This document shows, piece after piece, positions 27,665 to 35,487 of a DNA stretch of 64,000 nucleotides; within the stretch, counting starts at the first letter, position 1, and each line of letters begins with the position of its first letter. The position numbers and the translations under genes were made by a program. Origin of the DNA: Jeotgalibaca dankookensis (GTDB lineage: Bacteria > Bacillota > Bacilli > Lactobacillales > Aerococcaceae); NCBI RefSeq assembly GCF_002005405.1, contig NZ_CP019728.1, positions 1,116,001-1,180,000 of the forward strand, read 5' to 3'. The notes beneath the pieces are model-generated. The model was given only the letters and a program-made list of their open reading frames with translations, searched no databases and was not told where the DNA came from.

Positions 27665-27690
27665 AATAATGGCACTCTCCTGTGTTATTT

Positions 27691-27738
27691 ACTTATAATC
27701 AATGACAGGTGTCTTGACACCTGTCATTGATTATAAGT
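27691..27738 (-). promoter_or_regulatory. NiaR operator: perfect palindrome overlapping the niaX promoter
   Basis: Bases 27691-27713 and 27716-27738 are exact reverse complements around TT. The core TGACAGGTGTC and GACACCTGTCA matches the known NiaR-box type. On the minus strand TTGACT, 16 bases and TATAAT form the niaX promoter, and this TATAAT lies inside the palindrome arm, so bound repressor would block RNA polymerase. The transcribed part could also fold as a 5' hairpin. Confidence 0.8.
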
Positions 27739-27753
27739 TTTTATTTTGTAAAG

Positions 27754-28275
27754 TCAACTGTATAAAATTCCTAATCCATTTAGTTCTTTTTTAATTTCTT
27801 CAAAAGTAGAATAATCTGGACATTTGATCGTATGAATATGAATGCCATCGGTGAGGGTTGCTAACATTTTAGTTTGTCCTTTTTTAAAATCTGCCATAAA
27901 ATTTTCAATATCACTTCTAGTCCTAATTCTTAAGCTACCTGATAGTAGACCATATAGTGGATGTTCCACGCTGACATCAAGAACCTCTCCCCCTTTGTCT
28001 ACAATCGTATACAATTCTATTTCCGTTTCTTCTGGTTTGTGCTGACAAACAATTTTTCCAACGAACCCTTGAAGTTCAGCTTCTTCTTTAGCTGGAATCA
28101 CGTAGCCACGTGGAGTTGATTGTATTTCAAACCCTTCTGCACGCAATAACGCAACATCTCCAACAATCACCTGTCGACTGACTGAAAACTTTTCAGCAAG
28201 TACGCCTGCACTCACTGGCACTTTATTTTGTTCTAAAGTTGCCAGAATTTTTTTTCTACGTTCAGAAGTAGTCAT
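27754..28275 (-). CDS. niaR: Niacin-responsive repressor NiaR
   Basis: A 173-residue regulator with an N-terminal winged helix (HTH_11; VSAGVLAEKFSVSRQVIVGD, about residues 20-39) and a C-terminal 3H domain, whose histidines are visible as CQHKPEE, VEHPLYG and IHIHTIKCP. NiaR (YrxA type) represses NAD synthesis and niacin uptake genes when nicotinic acid is plentiful. The long palindrome just downstream, in front of niaX, is its likely target. GGGAGAA precedes the ATG. Confidence 0.92.
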   Translation of the reverse strand: MTTSERRKKILATLEQNKVPVSAGVLAEKFSVSRQVIVGDVALLRAEGFEIQSTPRGYVIPAKEEAELQGFVGKIVCQHKPEETEIELYTIVDKGGEVLDVSVEHPLYGLLSGSLRIRTRSDIENFMADFKKGQTKMLATLTDGIHIHTIKCPDYSTFEEIKKELNGLGILYS

Positions 28276-28416
28276 AGACGTTCTCCCTTCTTATTTTCAT
28301 AAACATATTCTAATACCTTATCACTGACATTTCCTTCTTACTCAATTATACTATTTATAAGTGTTTAGTCACTTGTTATTATTTTAATAGTTTAAAAAAG
28401 AAATTGAGGGATGTAA

Positions 28417-28644
28417 ATGGATTTAGTGTTATACCAAGCATACAAAGAGTGGCGTAAAGAGATGTTTTTGTTCCAAGATGACTTAGATTGGGATAATAAT
28501 AGTGAAGCTGATTTTGCATTATGGGACGCAGCTGATCATAGTGCTCGGGATGATTTTAATTTATTTCTAGCAACACGTACATTGGACCAAGTCAGTTTCT
28601 TAGAAATGAAGGAAATGGAAATGCGTTATGAGGAAGAAAATTAA
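28417..28644 (+). CDS. Small acidic protein of unknown function
   Basis: A 75-residue acidic protein (many Asp, Glu and Trp residues; DDLDWDNNSEADFALWDAAD), with no membrane segment or signal. It has a ribosome-binding site (GAGGGATG), stands alone with its own strong bidirectional terminator directly after the stop, and has no better frame on the other strand. I do not recognise a family. Confidence 0.6.
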   Translation: MDLVLYQAYKEWRKEMFLFQDDLDWDNNSEADFALWDAADHSARDDFNLFLATRTLDQVSFLEMKEMEMRYEEEN

Positions 28645-28683
28645 AAGACGCATCAACACGTGAATGTGTTGATGCGTCTTTTT
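28643..28683. terminator. Bidirectional terminator
   Basis: Perfect arms built on AAAAGACGCATCAACAC and its complement around a 6-base loop, between the small acidic gene and the YrrS-like gene. Confidence 0.92.
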
Positions 28684-28688
28684 CGTTC

Positions 28689-29351
28689 TTATTGAATAAA
28701 ATCATATATTTCTTCATAACGTGTTACTTGCCAACCTTGTCCATCATTCCAAGTTAGATAAACTTTATAATAACGTTGCGTTGACGTTTCTAGTATAGTT
28801 GATGTTACTTTGTCTTCAGCGCCACCATCACTGCCAACCCAATATTCTATCATATCATCTTCAGAAACTCCTGTTACTTGAGATGTTGCTCGTCTAATCT
28901 CAATACGATCGGCACTTCCATCTTCATAATTGGTTACATGTGGTCCACCTTGACTCGTTTCTACCGGTTCCCACTCCCCCGAATATGCTTTAATAACATT
29001 GGGGTCATCAGATGCTACTTCGATAATTTCATCTTCTTTTTTTGGTTCTTCTTTTGGTTTTTCTTTTGACTCTTCTTTTGATTCTTCTTTTTTTGCTTCA
29101 CTTTCAGATTCTTTCGTTTCGATAGATTCAGGTGAACTAGAAGATGCCATGACAGAAGATGATTCTTCTTGTTGGTCCATGCCCGCTAAGATATCTCCTT
29201 CAGGATCTTGGTTGGAACCTGGATAAAAGAATTCAAACATTAATATAATAAGTGCCATTGCTAAAAGACCAATTGATAATTTCAGGATTAAATCAGAACG
29301 GTTATTTTTTGTTTTATTGCGCTGAACGCGCGATTTTTTATTTTCAGACAC
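28689..29351 (-). CDS. YrrS-like DUF1510 membrane-anchored protein
   Basis: A bitopic envelope protein: basic N-terminus, one membrane helix (LSIGLLAMALIILMFEFF), a low-complexity Ser/Glu/Lys linker, and a C-terminal DUF1510 domain with GEWEPVETSQGG, MIEYWVGSDG and YYKVYLTWNDGQGWQV. B. subtilis YrrS is a cell-wall-linked protein encoded near a penicillin-binding protein, of unclear role. The frame opens at an ATG (29381), but AGGGGGAG sits 7 bases before a GTG at 29351, which I take as the start (220 residues). Confidence 0.78.
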   Translation of the reverse strand: MSENKKSRVQRNKTKNNRSDLILKLSIGLLAMALIILMFEFFYPGSNQDPEGDILAGMDQQEESSSVMASSSSPESIETKESESEAKKEESKEESKEKPKEEPKKEDEIIEVASDDPNVIKAYSGEWEPVETSQGGPHVTNYEDGSADRIEIRRATSQVTGVSEDDMIEYWVGSDGGAEDKVTSTILETSTQRYYKVYLTWNDGQGWQVTRYEEIYDFIQ

Positions 29352-29434
29352 GTCTTCTCCCCCTCTTGACAATTGTATCATTTTTTCGTTACTACCAGCT
29401 ACTAGTTACATTACAAATCTATTACAGTCTCACT

Positions 29435-29890
29435 TTAATCTTCTTTTTTATTGAATTTAATAAAATTCAATCGTAATTTTAAGCTAATCAAGGAATCCAC
29501 TAGAAATATTGCCACAGCAATCGCTCCAGAAATCAATAAAGCGCCATTTAAATGAACTGTCGCACTACTATAATCACTTTCGATAAACGCAAAGACGGCC
29601 CGGTAAACACCTTCACCAGGAACTAATGGAATAAAAGCAGGTAAAAAATACACTGTCGCTGGTGTTTTTAATACTCGCGCAAAGTATTGAGATAATAAAG
29701 CAATTGTTAAGCTCGCAAATAAAGTTGCCACAACCTTGTCCACATAAGGAACGCTCAATAAATATATGAACCACCCTACTGCTCCCGTTAAGCCAATCTG
29801 AAACAAAGAGCGCCTCGGTGATTTTAAAAGGACCGCAAAAAAAACATCTGCGACAAAAGCTACGAGCGATTGTACAAGAATATCATCCAT
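29435..29890 (-). CDS. Threonine/serine exporter, small subunit (ThrE C-terminal part, PF12821 type)
   Basis: A 151-residue protein with four to five membrane helices; FLPAFIPLVPGEGVYRAVF is the conserved block of the ThrE_2 family. It makes a two-gene exporter with the gene before it, which overlaps it by 8 bases. YjjB of E. coli is the same type. Actinobacterial ThrE has both parts in one chain. The substrate may be threonine/serine or a dicarboxylate. Confidence 0.85.
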   Translation of the reverse strand: MDDILVQSLVAFVADVFFAVLLKSPRRSLFQIGLTGAVGWFIYLLSVPYVDKVVATLFASLTIALLSQYFARVLKTPATVYFLPAFIPLVPGEGVYRAVFAFIESDYSSATVHLNGALLISGAIAVAIFLVDSLISLKLRLNFIKFNKKED

Positions 29891-30656
29891 TAAATAATCG
29901 GCCTCCTAACACTAACCCAGTTCCGATTCCGATTGCAATAAAAATAGCAATGAGAAAAGCCTCTAATATTTTTGCACCTCCGGACATATAATCCTCACGG
30001 AATATGTCTCGAACACCGTTCGTCATAGCTGTTCCTGGTAATAAAGGAGTAATAGCCGAAACAATCATAATGTTTTGCGAAAGAGGCGTTTGAATGAGTT
30101 TAGAGATACCAATTGCTAAAATCGCTATTAAGAAACTTGCTACCATATCCAACACAAAAGGTTTAATATGCCAACGATTTCCAAAATATTGTACGAATGC
30201 TACGCTGATAGAAACGGGTATAATCGCAATAAATTCTGTTAATCCACCTTGATAGAGAATTACAATTGTCTGGATAAACCCAATGATGGCTATCGCTTGC
30301 GTCCAGGGATTATATTGGATGCGATTAATTTCCTTTAATAGCTGAAAGGCTTCCTCAATTGGAAGCAGGCCACTGGTTACACGTCTAGAAATATCATTAA
30401 CACGCGTAATATTTCCTAGATTTGTATTTCGATTCGAAATACGTTTAACAACTGTAATCGCGTGCATGTCGTAGTTATCAAGGGTTGCTACCAGCCCTGT
30501 CGTTATAGCTAAAGCATCAATCATTCCTAATTCGGTTAGAGCAAGAATACGCGTAACCGTCTCTTCAACCCGATAGGTTTCCGCATTGCTCTCAAGCATA
30601 ATTTGTCCAGCCAATACGGCCGTATCCATATATAGTTCGTAATCCATTTCTGTCAT
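29883..30656 (-). CDS. Threonine/serine exporter, large subunit (ThrE N-terminal part, PF06738 type)
   Basis: A 257-residue protein whose N-terminal soluble part (AGQIMLESNAETYRVEETV) leads into five membrane helices with the block TPLLPGTAMTNGVRDIFREDY, typical of the ThrE_1/YjjP family. Together with the overlapping downstream gene it forms a complete exporter. The unit has no other genes and no clear terminator. Families of this type export threonine and serine (ThrE) or succinate (YjjPB). Confidence 0.87.
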   Translation of the reverse strand: MTEMDYELYMDTAVLAGQIMLESNAETYRVEETVTRILALTELGMIDALAITTGLVATLDNYDMHAITVVKRISNRNTNLGNITRVNDISRRVTSGLLPIEEAFQLLKEINRIQYNPWTQAIAIIGFIQTIVILYQGGLTEFIAIIPVSISVAFVQYFGNRWHIKPFVLDMVASFLIAILAIGISKLIQTPLSQNIMIVSAITPLLPGTAMTNGVRDIFREDYMSGGAKILEAFLIAIFIAIGIGTGLVLGGRLFNG

Positions 30657-30816
30657 TTAACTTTCCCCTTCCCTCAGCTTCTAGTCTATCTAAGTATAAC
30701 TGAAAACTATTTTCAATTCTTTTCTTTTCTAGAAGTAAATACTCATTACGTGTTTACTATTTAGTCTAACACTTTTAGACGAGTATCATACCAAATAAAT
30801 AAGTCTAGACTATTAT

Positions 30817-30845
30817 TTGACTTTAAAGGCGTTACATTTTACGAT
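30817..30845 (+). promoter_or_regulatory. Promoter of the epimerase gene
   Basis: TTGACT (30817-30822), a 17-base spacer and TACGAT (30840-30845), about 34 bases before the GTG start. Confidence 0.5.
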
Positions 30846-30878
30846 GACACTAGCATCTATTATAGAGGGGGTTATATT

Positions 30879-31667
30879 GTGTCTTCAATCTTAATAACCG
30901 GCGCAACTGGTAATATCGGCGTTGTTTTAGTTGAGCATTTAAAAAAGGATCATCAATTGACACTTGTGGATATCGATTTTTCAAAAATGCCAGAACATTT
31001 AATGGATGGTTCTACCATCAAAAAAGCAGATCTCATTAAACCTGAGAACTGGAGTGGTTTATTAGAGGAGACTGACTATGTCATCCACCTAGCTGGCGAT
31101 CCAAGTCCGGATGCAGGTTTTTATGATTCTCTTCTGGATATGAATTTCAAGCTAACTTATAATTTATTTGAGGAAGCTAAAAAAGAAACCAATCAGGTTA
31201 AACGTATTATTTTTGCTAGCTCCGTTCACGCTATTGATAACTACCCAGATAATGTACAAGTTAAGACTTCTGATTATCCGAGGCCAGCGGATTTATATGG
31301 TGTATCTAAGGTATTCATGGAAGCCTTGGCTAGCTATCACGCTTACACAAACGGCCAAGAAGCAATTGGTATTCGAATAGGCGCCTTTAATGGCGACATT
31401 TCCCCAGATATCTCCAACGCAGACGCTTTTTCTGTTTATTTATCTGAACGCGATCTGTGTCACCTTATCGATTGCTGTTTAGAAGCAACTCTAAAAGAGC
31501 CTTTTCTTTTAGTAAACGGCGTATCGAATAATCGTTTTCCTAGAATGGATATTTACCAAGCGCATGTCGATATCGGATATACACCACAAGATGATGCTTT
31601 TGAAATGCAAGGAAGTGGCGTTTATGATTTCAAAAAAGAGCCTGAAATTGATATGGATTTTGAATAA
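30879..31667 (+). CDS. NAD(P)-dependent epimerase/dehydratase of the extended SDR family
   Basis: A 262-residue Rossmann enzyme. The nucleotide loop is GATGNIG (residues 8-14), an acidic residue ends the second strand (LVDID), and the catalytic Tyr-Lys pair is YGVSKVFME. The block VKRIIFASSVHAI carries the active-site serine. Its short length and motif pattern resemble uronate dehydrogenases and related NAD-dependent sugar dehydrogenases, but the substrate is not certain. It has a GTG start after GAGGGGG. Confidence 0.78.
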   Translation: MSSILITGATGNIGVVLVEHLKKDHQLTLVDIDFSKMPEHLMDGSTIKKADLIKPENWSGLLEETDYVIHLAGDPSPDAGFYDSLLDMNFKLTYNLFEEAKKETNQVKRIIFASSVHAIDNYPDNVQVKTSDYPRPADLYGVSKVFMEALASYHAYTNGQEAIGIRIGAFNGDISPDISNADAFSVYLSERDLCHLIDCCLEATLKEPFLLVNGVSNNRFPRMDIYQAHVDIGYTPQDDAFEMQGSGVYDFKKEPEIDMDFE

Positions 31668-31680
31668 AATTAAGATTTTT

Positions 31681-31709
31681 TTGTCTTTATTTAAAAAGTA
31701 TGCTAAAGT
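31681..31709 (+). promoter_or_regulatory. Promoter of the TPP riboswitch-thiT transcript
   Basis: TTGTCT (31681-31686), a 17-base spacer and TAAAGT (31704-31709) with an upstream TGC. Transcription would start about 17 bases before the riboswitch. Confidence 0.6.
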
Positions 31710-31732
31710 ATCATTAATTGAATCATTACTTA

Positions 31733-31822
31733 TCACAAAGGGGGGCCATTTATTGGCTGAGACTGAATGAACTATTCTAACCCTTCGAACCTGTTTCGTT
31801 AATACGAGCGTAGGAATTGTGT
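31733..31822 (+). promoter_or_regulatory. TPP riboswitch (THI element)
   Basis: The conserved thi-box blocks are present in order: GGGGGCC, GGCTGAGA, ACCCTTCGAACCTG, GTTAATACGAGCGTAGG. CACAA and TTGTG close the P1 stem. It lies directly before a thiamine transporter gene, as expected. Confidence 0.95.
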
Positions 31823-31845
31823 GAGTTGAGGAAACCTTTTAAGTA

Positions 31846-31899
31846 TCCTCCTCCTTTGTTGTAGGTTTTTTGAGATTCTACCACAGAAGGAGGAGTTTT
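31846..31899 (+). promoter_or_regulatory. Expression platform: hairpin covering the thiT ribosome-binding site
   Basis: CTCCTCCTT near 31848 pairs with AAGGAGGAG near 31888, extended by a further stem, and is followed by T5 just before the thiT ATG. The hairpin would hide the ribosome-binding site and may also stop transcription when TPP is bound. Confidence 0.8.
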
Positions 31900-31900
31900 T

Positions 31901-32476
31901 ATGTCAAAAAATTTATCAGTTTGGATTGAAGCAACTATTATAGCCGCTCTAGCGACTGCTTTGTCTTTTATTCCGCTCAATATTGGACCGAGTTTTTCGA
32001 TAACCGTTGGGCAACCTGTTCTGGTCTTATATGCTTTGCGTCGTGGATTGAAACCAGGACTTGCGGCTGGTTTTTTGTGGGGGGTTCTGCATATTTTAGT
32101 GGGAACTGCTTATATTCTTACCCCTCTTCAAGGGTTTATTGAATATTTCGTTGCCTTTGGATTTACTGGTTTTGCTGGTTTATGGGCAAATAAAATGAGA
32201 GCAGATTTAAATAACAATGATGCAAAACACTCTGTTTTAGTTATTATTTTAGCTTCACTTGTTGGTACTTTTGCACGTTACTTCTGGCATACAATTGCTG
32301 GTTACTACTTTTGGGGACAATTTGCCCCAGAAGGATGGAGTCCTTGGTTTTATTCGATTACCATGAACAGTATTAGCGCACTTGCAACAGGTACCTTTAC
32401 GATTGTCGTTCTGCTCATTGTTTTACGTACAACGCCACAACTATTTATTCCTAAAAATAACCGACAAGGCTATTAA
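31901..32476 (+). CDS. thiT: Thiamine ECF transporter S component ThiT
   Basis: A 191-residue membrane protein with six helices that binds thiamine for a group II ECF transporter (its EcfA/EcfT module is encoded elsewhere). Conserved ThiT features include GPSFSITVGQPVLVLYALRRG, GFLWGVLHILVG and the aromatic thiamine-binding region RYFWHTIAGYYFWGQFAPEG near residues 125-145. The TPP riboswitch directly upstream supports the assignment. A terminator follows. Confidence 0.95.
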   Translation: MSKNLSVWIEATIIAALATALSFIPLNIGPSFSITVGQPVLVLYALRRGLKPGLAAGFLWGVLHILVGTAYILTPLQGFIEYFVAFGFTGFAGLWANKMRADLNNNDAKHSVLVIILASLVGTFARYFWHTIAGYYFWGQFAPEGWSPWFYSITMNSISALATGTFTIVVLLIVLRTTPQLFIPKNNRQGY

Positions 32477-32493
32477 TAATGAAGTTGAAACGG

Positions 32494-32532
32494 AAAAGAT
32501 GCTAGCTTATGCATGAGCATCTTTTCTTTTTT
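32494..32532 (+). terminator. thiT terminator
   Basis: AAAAGATGCT and AGCATCTTTT pair around a 11-base loop, followed by a T-rich run. Confidence 0.85.
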
Positions 32533-32534
32533 TA

Positions 32535-32563
32535 TTGACAAAGACTACAATCAGAATTATACT
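32535..32563 (+). promoter_or_regulatory. Strong promoter of tRNA-Leu
   Basis: Perfect TTGACA (32535-32540), 17-base spacer and TATACT (32558-32563), placing the transcript start about 17 bases before the tRNA. Confidence 0.85.
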
Positions 32564-32586
32564 ATAGTAGTTCTGTTAATTCTTAA

Positions 32587-32669
32587 GCGGTCATGGCGGA
32601 ATGGCAGACGCGCCAGCTTGAGGGGCTGGTGGGAGAAATCCCGTGGAGGTTCAAGTCCTCTTGGCCGCA
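32587..32669 (+). tRNA. tRNA-Leu, anticodon GAG
   Basis: An 83-base class II tRNA with a long variable arm. Acceptor arms GCGGTCA and TGGCCGC pair with one G-T. The anticodon stem CCAGC/GCTGG encloses loop TTGAGGG, giving anticodon GAG. The T arm GGTTCAAGTCC is intact. CCA is not encoded. It is a single-gene unit between its own promoter and a terminator. Confidence 0.97.
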
Positions 32670-32685
32670 TCATTATTTTATTATT

Positions 32686-32734
32686 TAAAAAGCTATCCCT
32701 AGGCGAATGATTCGCTTGGGGATAGCTTTTTTTT
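32686..32734. terminator. Bidirectional terminator between tRNA-Leu and the metal transporter operon
   Basis: A long stem (AAAAAGCTATCCC with GGGATAGCTTTTT, plus an inner GCGAA/TTCGC stem) with T-run. Confidence 0.9.
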
Positions 32735-32744
32735 ACTCTATATT

Positions 32745-33695
32745 TTAATGTTCTTTCAGTTCATCATGAATTAAATTAATATTATAATTTAGATACTTCA
32801 TATAAGTATCTACTTCTTCCCCTGGTTTCCCAATTTCGTCAGAGTAGATTGGTTTTTCGGAAAATGGAACGCCTGTTTCCTTAGAAACAGTTTCCATAGG
32901 TCTGGTATCTACATTTGATTCAATAAAGAGAACAGGTACATTGTTATCTTTTACAAAAGCAATCAATGATTTAATTTGTTCTGGTGAACCATTTTCTTCG
33001 GTATCAATTGCCCAAATAAACCCTTCTTTTAATCCATATTCATCAGCCATATACTGGAAAGCACGTTCACTTGTTACAAGGATACGTTTTTCTTCAGGAA
33101 TATCATTAATACGTTCGCGGTATTCTTTTTCAACTTCTTTTAATCTTTCTAGATAAGCTGTAGCTCGTTCTTCATAATTTCCTTTGTTTTCTGGATCTTT
33201 TTCTATGAAAGCATCACGCATATCTTCAGCCATCTTAATACCAACAGCAGGGTTAATAAATGCGTGAGGATTTATTTGATCTTTTTTACCATCTTCACCA
33301 CTTAGGTACATTGGTTCTACACGTTCCGTTAAACTATACAAGTTATCCATATCTTGATTAACAGAATTAATCATTTTAAAGAACCAGCCATCTTCTCCAC
33401 CTTCAAGGTTTAGACCATTATAAAATAAGATATCAGCGTCTGTTGCTTTTTTCATATCCAATGGAAGTGGTTCATACTCATGTGGATCTGTTCCGGTTGG
33501 AACTAAGTTATGAATGGAAACATCATCGCCACCGATTTCTCTGGCAAGGTCTTGAATAATGGTAAAGCTCGAGACAACCTGTAATTTATCATCACTATTA
33601 CTTGCTTCGTCTGTTGTTGCCTCGTTGCTTCCACACCCTATCAGCAGCATAAGAGCCGCACTAGGTGCTAATAAATATTTAAATATTTTCTTCAT
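32745..33695 (-). CDS. Metal-binding lipoprotein of a manganese/zinc ABC importer (PsaA/MntC type)
   Basis: A 316-residue A-1 cluster substrate-binding protein. A lipobox LLIGC sits at about residue 21. Metal ligands match the PsaA/ScaA pattern: the first histidine in TDPHEYEPLP, the second in NPHAFINP, a glutamate near TSERAFQYM and a late aspartate in PIYSDEIG. There is no histidine-rich loop, which favours manganese over zinc. It is last in an ATPase-permease-lipoprotein operon under a DtxR/MntR-like box. Confidence 0.9.
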   Translation of the reverse strand: MKKIFKYLLAPSAALMLLIGCGSNEATTDEASNSDDKLQVVSSFTIIQDLAREIGGDDVSIHNLVPTGTDPHEYEPLPLDMKKATDADILFYNGLNLEGGEDGWFFKMINSVNQDMDNLYSLTERVEPMYLSGEDGKKDQINPHAFINPAVGIKMAEDMRDAFIEKDPENKGNYEERATAYLERLKEVEKEYRERINDIPEEKRILVTSERAFQYMADEYGLKEGFIWAIDTEENGSPEQIKSLIAFVKDNNVPVLFIESNVDTRPMETVSKETGVPFSEKPIYSDEIGKPGEEVDTYMKYLNYNINLIHDELKEH

Positions 33696-33726
33696 TTGTT
33701 TTGTTTCCTCCTAATTTTTTTATCTA

Positions 33727-34578
33727 TTAAACAGTAACCTCTTTTTTCTTACTTAACATTGGCCATAATAAACCGCGTTTTGGTGAAAAGAGTAAAGCAA
33801 TCAAGAAAATAGCGGTGGTTGCAAGCGCAATGACTGGACCAGATGGAAGGTCATGAACGTAGCTAAAATAAATACCCGCTACGGCTGCTATTGCTCCAAA
33901 AATGGACGCGAGTACAATCATGATTGACAATCGATCTGTCAGTAAATAGGCAGTTGAAGCCGGTGTAATCAGCATCGATACTACCAAGATAACACCAACG
34001 GTTTGAAGTGAAGCAACCGTTACAAGTGTCAAGAGAACCATGATACTATAATGTATAAAACGCGTATTCAATCCGTAAACAGATGCCATGGTTTCATCAA
34101 AACTTGAAATAAGCAGTTCCTTATAGAAAAGAATGACAGCTAACAAGACAACAGCCCCTACGCCCATCGTAATCCACATATCTGATGTTCTGACATGCAA
34201 GACGTTACCAAACAAGATTTGTGTCAGGTCTGTTGCACTTTGCGCTTTGGTGATTAAGATAATCCCAATAGCGAAGGCAGATGAGAAAACAATCCCAATA
34301 GCTGCATCTGTTTTTATACGGCTATTTTGACTAATAGCACCAATTCCAAAGGCAGTTAAAATTCCTACTACTACCGCACCATAGAAATAGTTAATCCCAA
34401 GTAAGTAAGAGATTGCTACCCCTGGTAAGACCGCATGAGAAATTGCATCTCCCATCAAAGACATTCCTCTTAAAACAATAAAACTTCCAATTACCCCACA
34501 AATAATACCGACCATTACGGATGTTACTAGGGCTTTCTGTAAGAATCCATAGGTCATTAAATCATTTATAAAATCCAT
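33727..34578 (-). CDS. Permease of the manganese/zinc ABC importer
   Basis: A 283-residue ABC-3 family membrane protein with about eight to nine helices. The block GMSLMGDAISHAVLPGVAISYLL contains the conserved ATPase-contact loop, and SSFDETMASVYGL is also typical. Its start overlaps the ATPase stop by one base (TAATG). Works with the ATPase and the lipoprotein on either side. Confidence 0.92.
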   Translation of the reverse strand: MDFINDLMTYGFLQKALVTSVMVGIICGVIGSFIVLRGMSLMGDAISHAVLPGVAISYLLGINYFYGAVVVGILTAFGIGAISQNSRIKTDAAIGIVFSSAFAIGIILITKAQSATDLTQILFGNVLHVRTSDMWITMGVGAVVLLAVILFYKELLISSFDETMASVYGLNTRFIHYSIMVLLTLVTVASLQTVGVILVVSMLITPASTAYLLTDRLSIMIVLASIFGAIAAVAGIYFSYVHDLPSGPVIALATTAIFLIALLFSPKRGLLWPMLSKKKEVTV

Positions 34579-35321
34579 TATCCTTTCACTCCCATCGTTT
34601 CAAGTACTGATAATGGTGTCTTAAATGCTGCTTCCATAATCTCAGGTGTAAAGACATCCTCAACCGGACCAGCTCCAAACAGTGCTTTATTTATCAAAAT
34701 GATATCATCAAAATATCCTTCGACTTTACTTAAGTCATGGTGAATCACAAAAACTGTTTTCCCTTGATCTCTCAATTCTCTTAGAATATCCACAATAATT
34801 TCTTCACTCGAAACATCAATTCCAACAAAAGGTTCATCTAAGAAAAAGACGTCTGCATTTTGAGCCAAACTTCTCGCAACGAAGACACGTTGTTGTTGGC
34901 CACCTGATAGTTCACCTATTTGCTTCTCAGCAAAGTCTTCCATCCCAACTTTTTCAAGACACTTTAGTGCCCACTCCTTATCTTTTTGACTTGGTCGTTT
35001 AAATAAACCAAGTTTTGGGTAGGTACCTAAAAGAACAGTATCTTTTACTAGAATTGGAAAATCCCAGTCAATATTAGACCTTTGCGGGACGTAGGCGATA
35101 TCCTTTCGCATTTCATCAACTGATTTTCCGTATATGCTAACGTCACCACTATCTTTTGATATGAGACCCAACATTGCTTTTATTAATGTCGACTTCCCTG
35201 CTCCGTTAGGACCAAGTATTCCAATTAGCTTTCCGGACTCAAGTGAGAAATTAATATCTTGCAAGACTTTATTTCCAGAATATGAAACATCTAGGTTTTT
35301 CACATCAATTGTTTTACTCAC
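34578..35321 (-). CDS. ATPase of the manganese/zinc ABC importer
   Basis: A 247-residue ABC ATPase: Walker A GPNGAGKST (about residues 35-43), Q-loop YVPQRSNIDWDFP typical of metal importers, signature LSGGQQQRV, Walker B VFFLDEPFVGID and the H-loop VIHHDLS. It is the first gene of the operon, with a GTG start after GGAGG. The promoter region carries three CCTAAA-type half-sites for a DtxR/MntR-family repressor. Confidence 0.92.
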   Translation of the reverse strand: MSKTIDVKNLDVSYSGNKVLQDINFSLESGKLIGILGPNGAGKSTLIKAMLGLISKDSGDVSIYGKSVDEMRKDIAYVPQRSNIDWDFPILVKDTVLLGTYPKLGLFKRPSQKDKEWALKCLEKVGMEDFAEKQIGELSGGQQQRVFVARSLAQNADVFFLDEPFVGIDVSSEEIIVDILRELRDQGKTVFVIHHDLSKVEGYFDDIILINKALFGAGPVEDVFTPEIMEAAFKTPLSVLETMGVKG

Positions 35322-35354
35322 ACTTTTACCTCCACATAATTATTTAAATAGTAA

Positions 35355-35380
35355 CCTAAAATAGTTTAGGCGCACCTAAA
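35355..35380 (-). promoter_or_regulatory. DtxR/MntR-like operator: three half-sites
   Basis: CCTAAA (35355-35360), TTTAGG (35365-35370) and CCTAAA (35375-35380), each 4 bases apart, make two overlapping palindromes. TTTAGGCGCACCTAAA matches the DtxR/MntR box type. It lies just downstream of an extended -10 (minus strand TGGTATAGT at 35392-35400), so it would block the metal importer when manganese is high. Confidence 0.75.
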
Positions 35381-35487
35381 CTTATATCCCTACTATACCA
35401 AAAAAAATACAGATATGCTAGCTTGCTGTTTAATTAAAAAAATAGATAAAAAAAAGAAAAGCATAAAGATGCCTTTCCAAAAATTGT

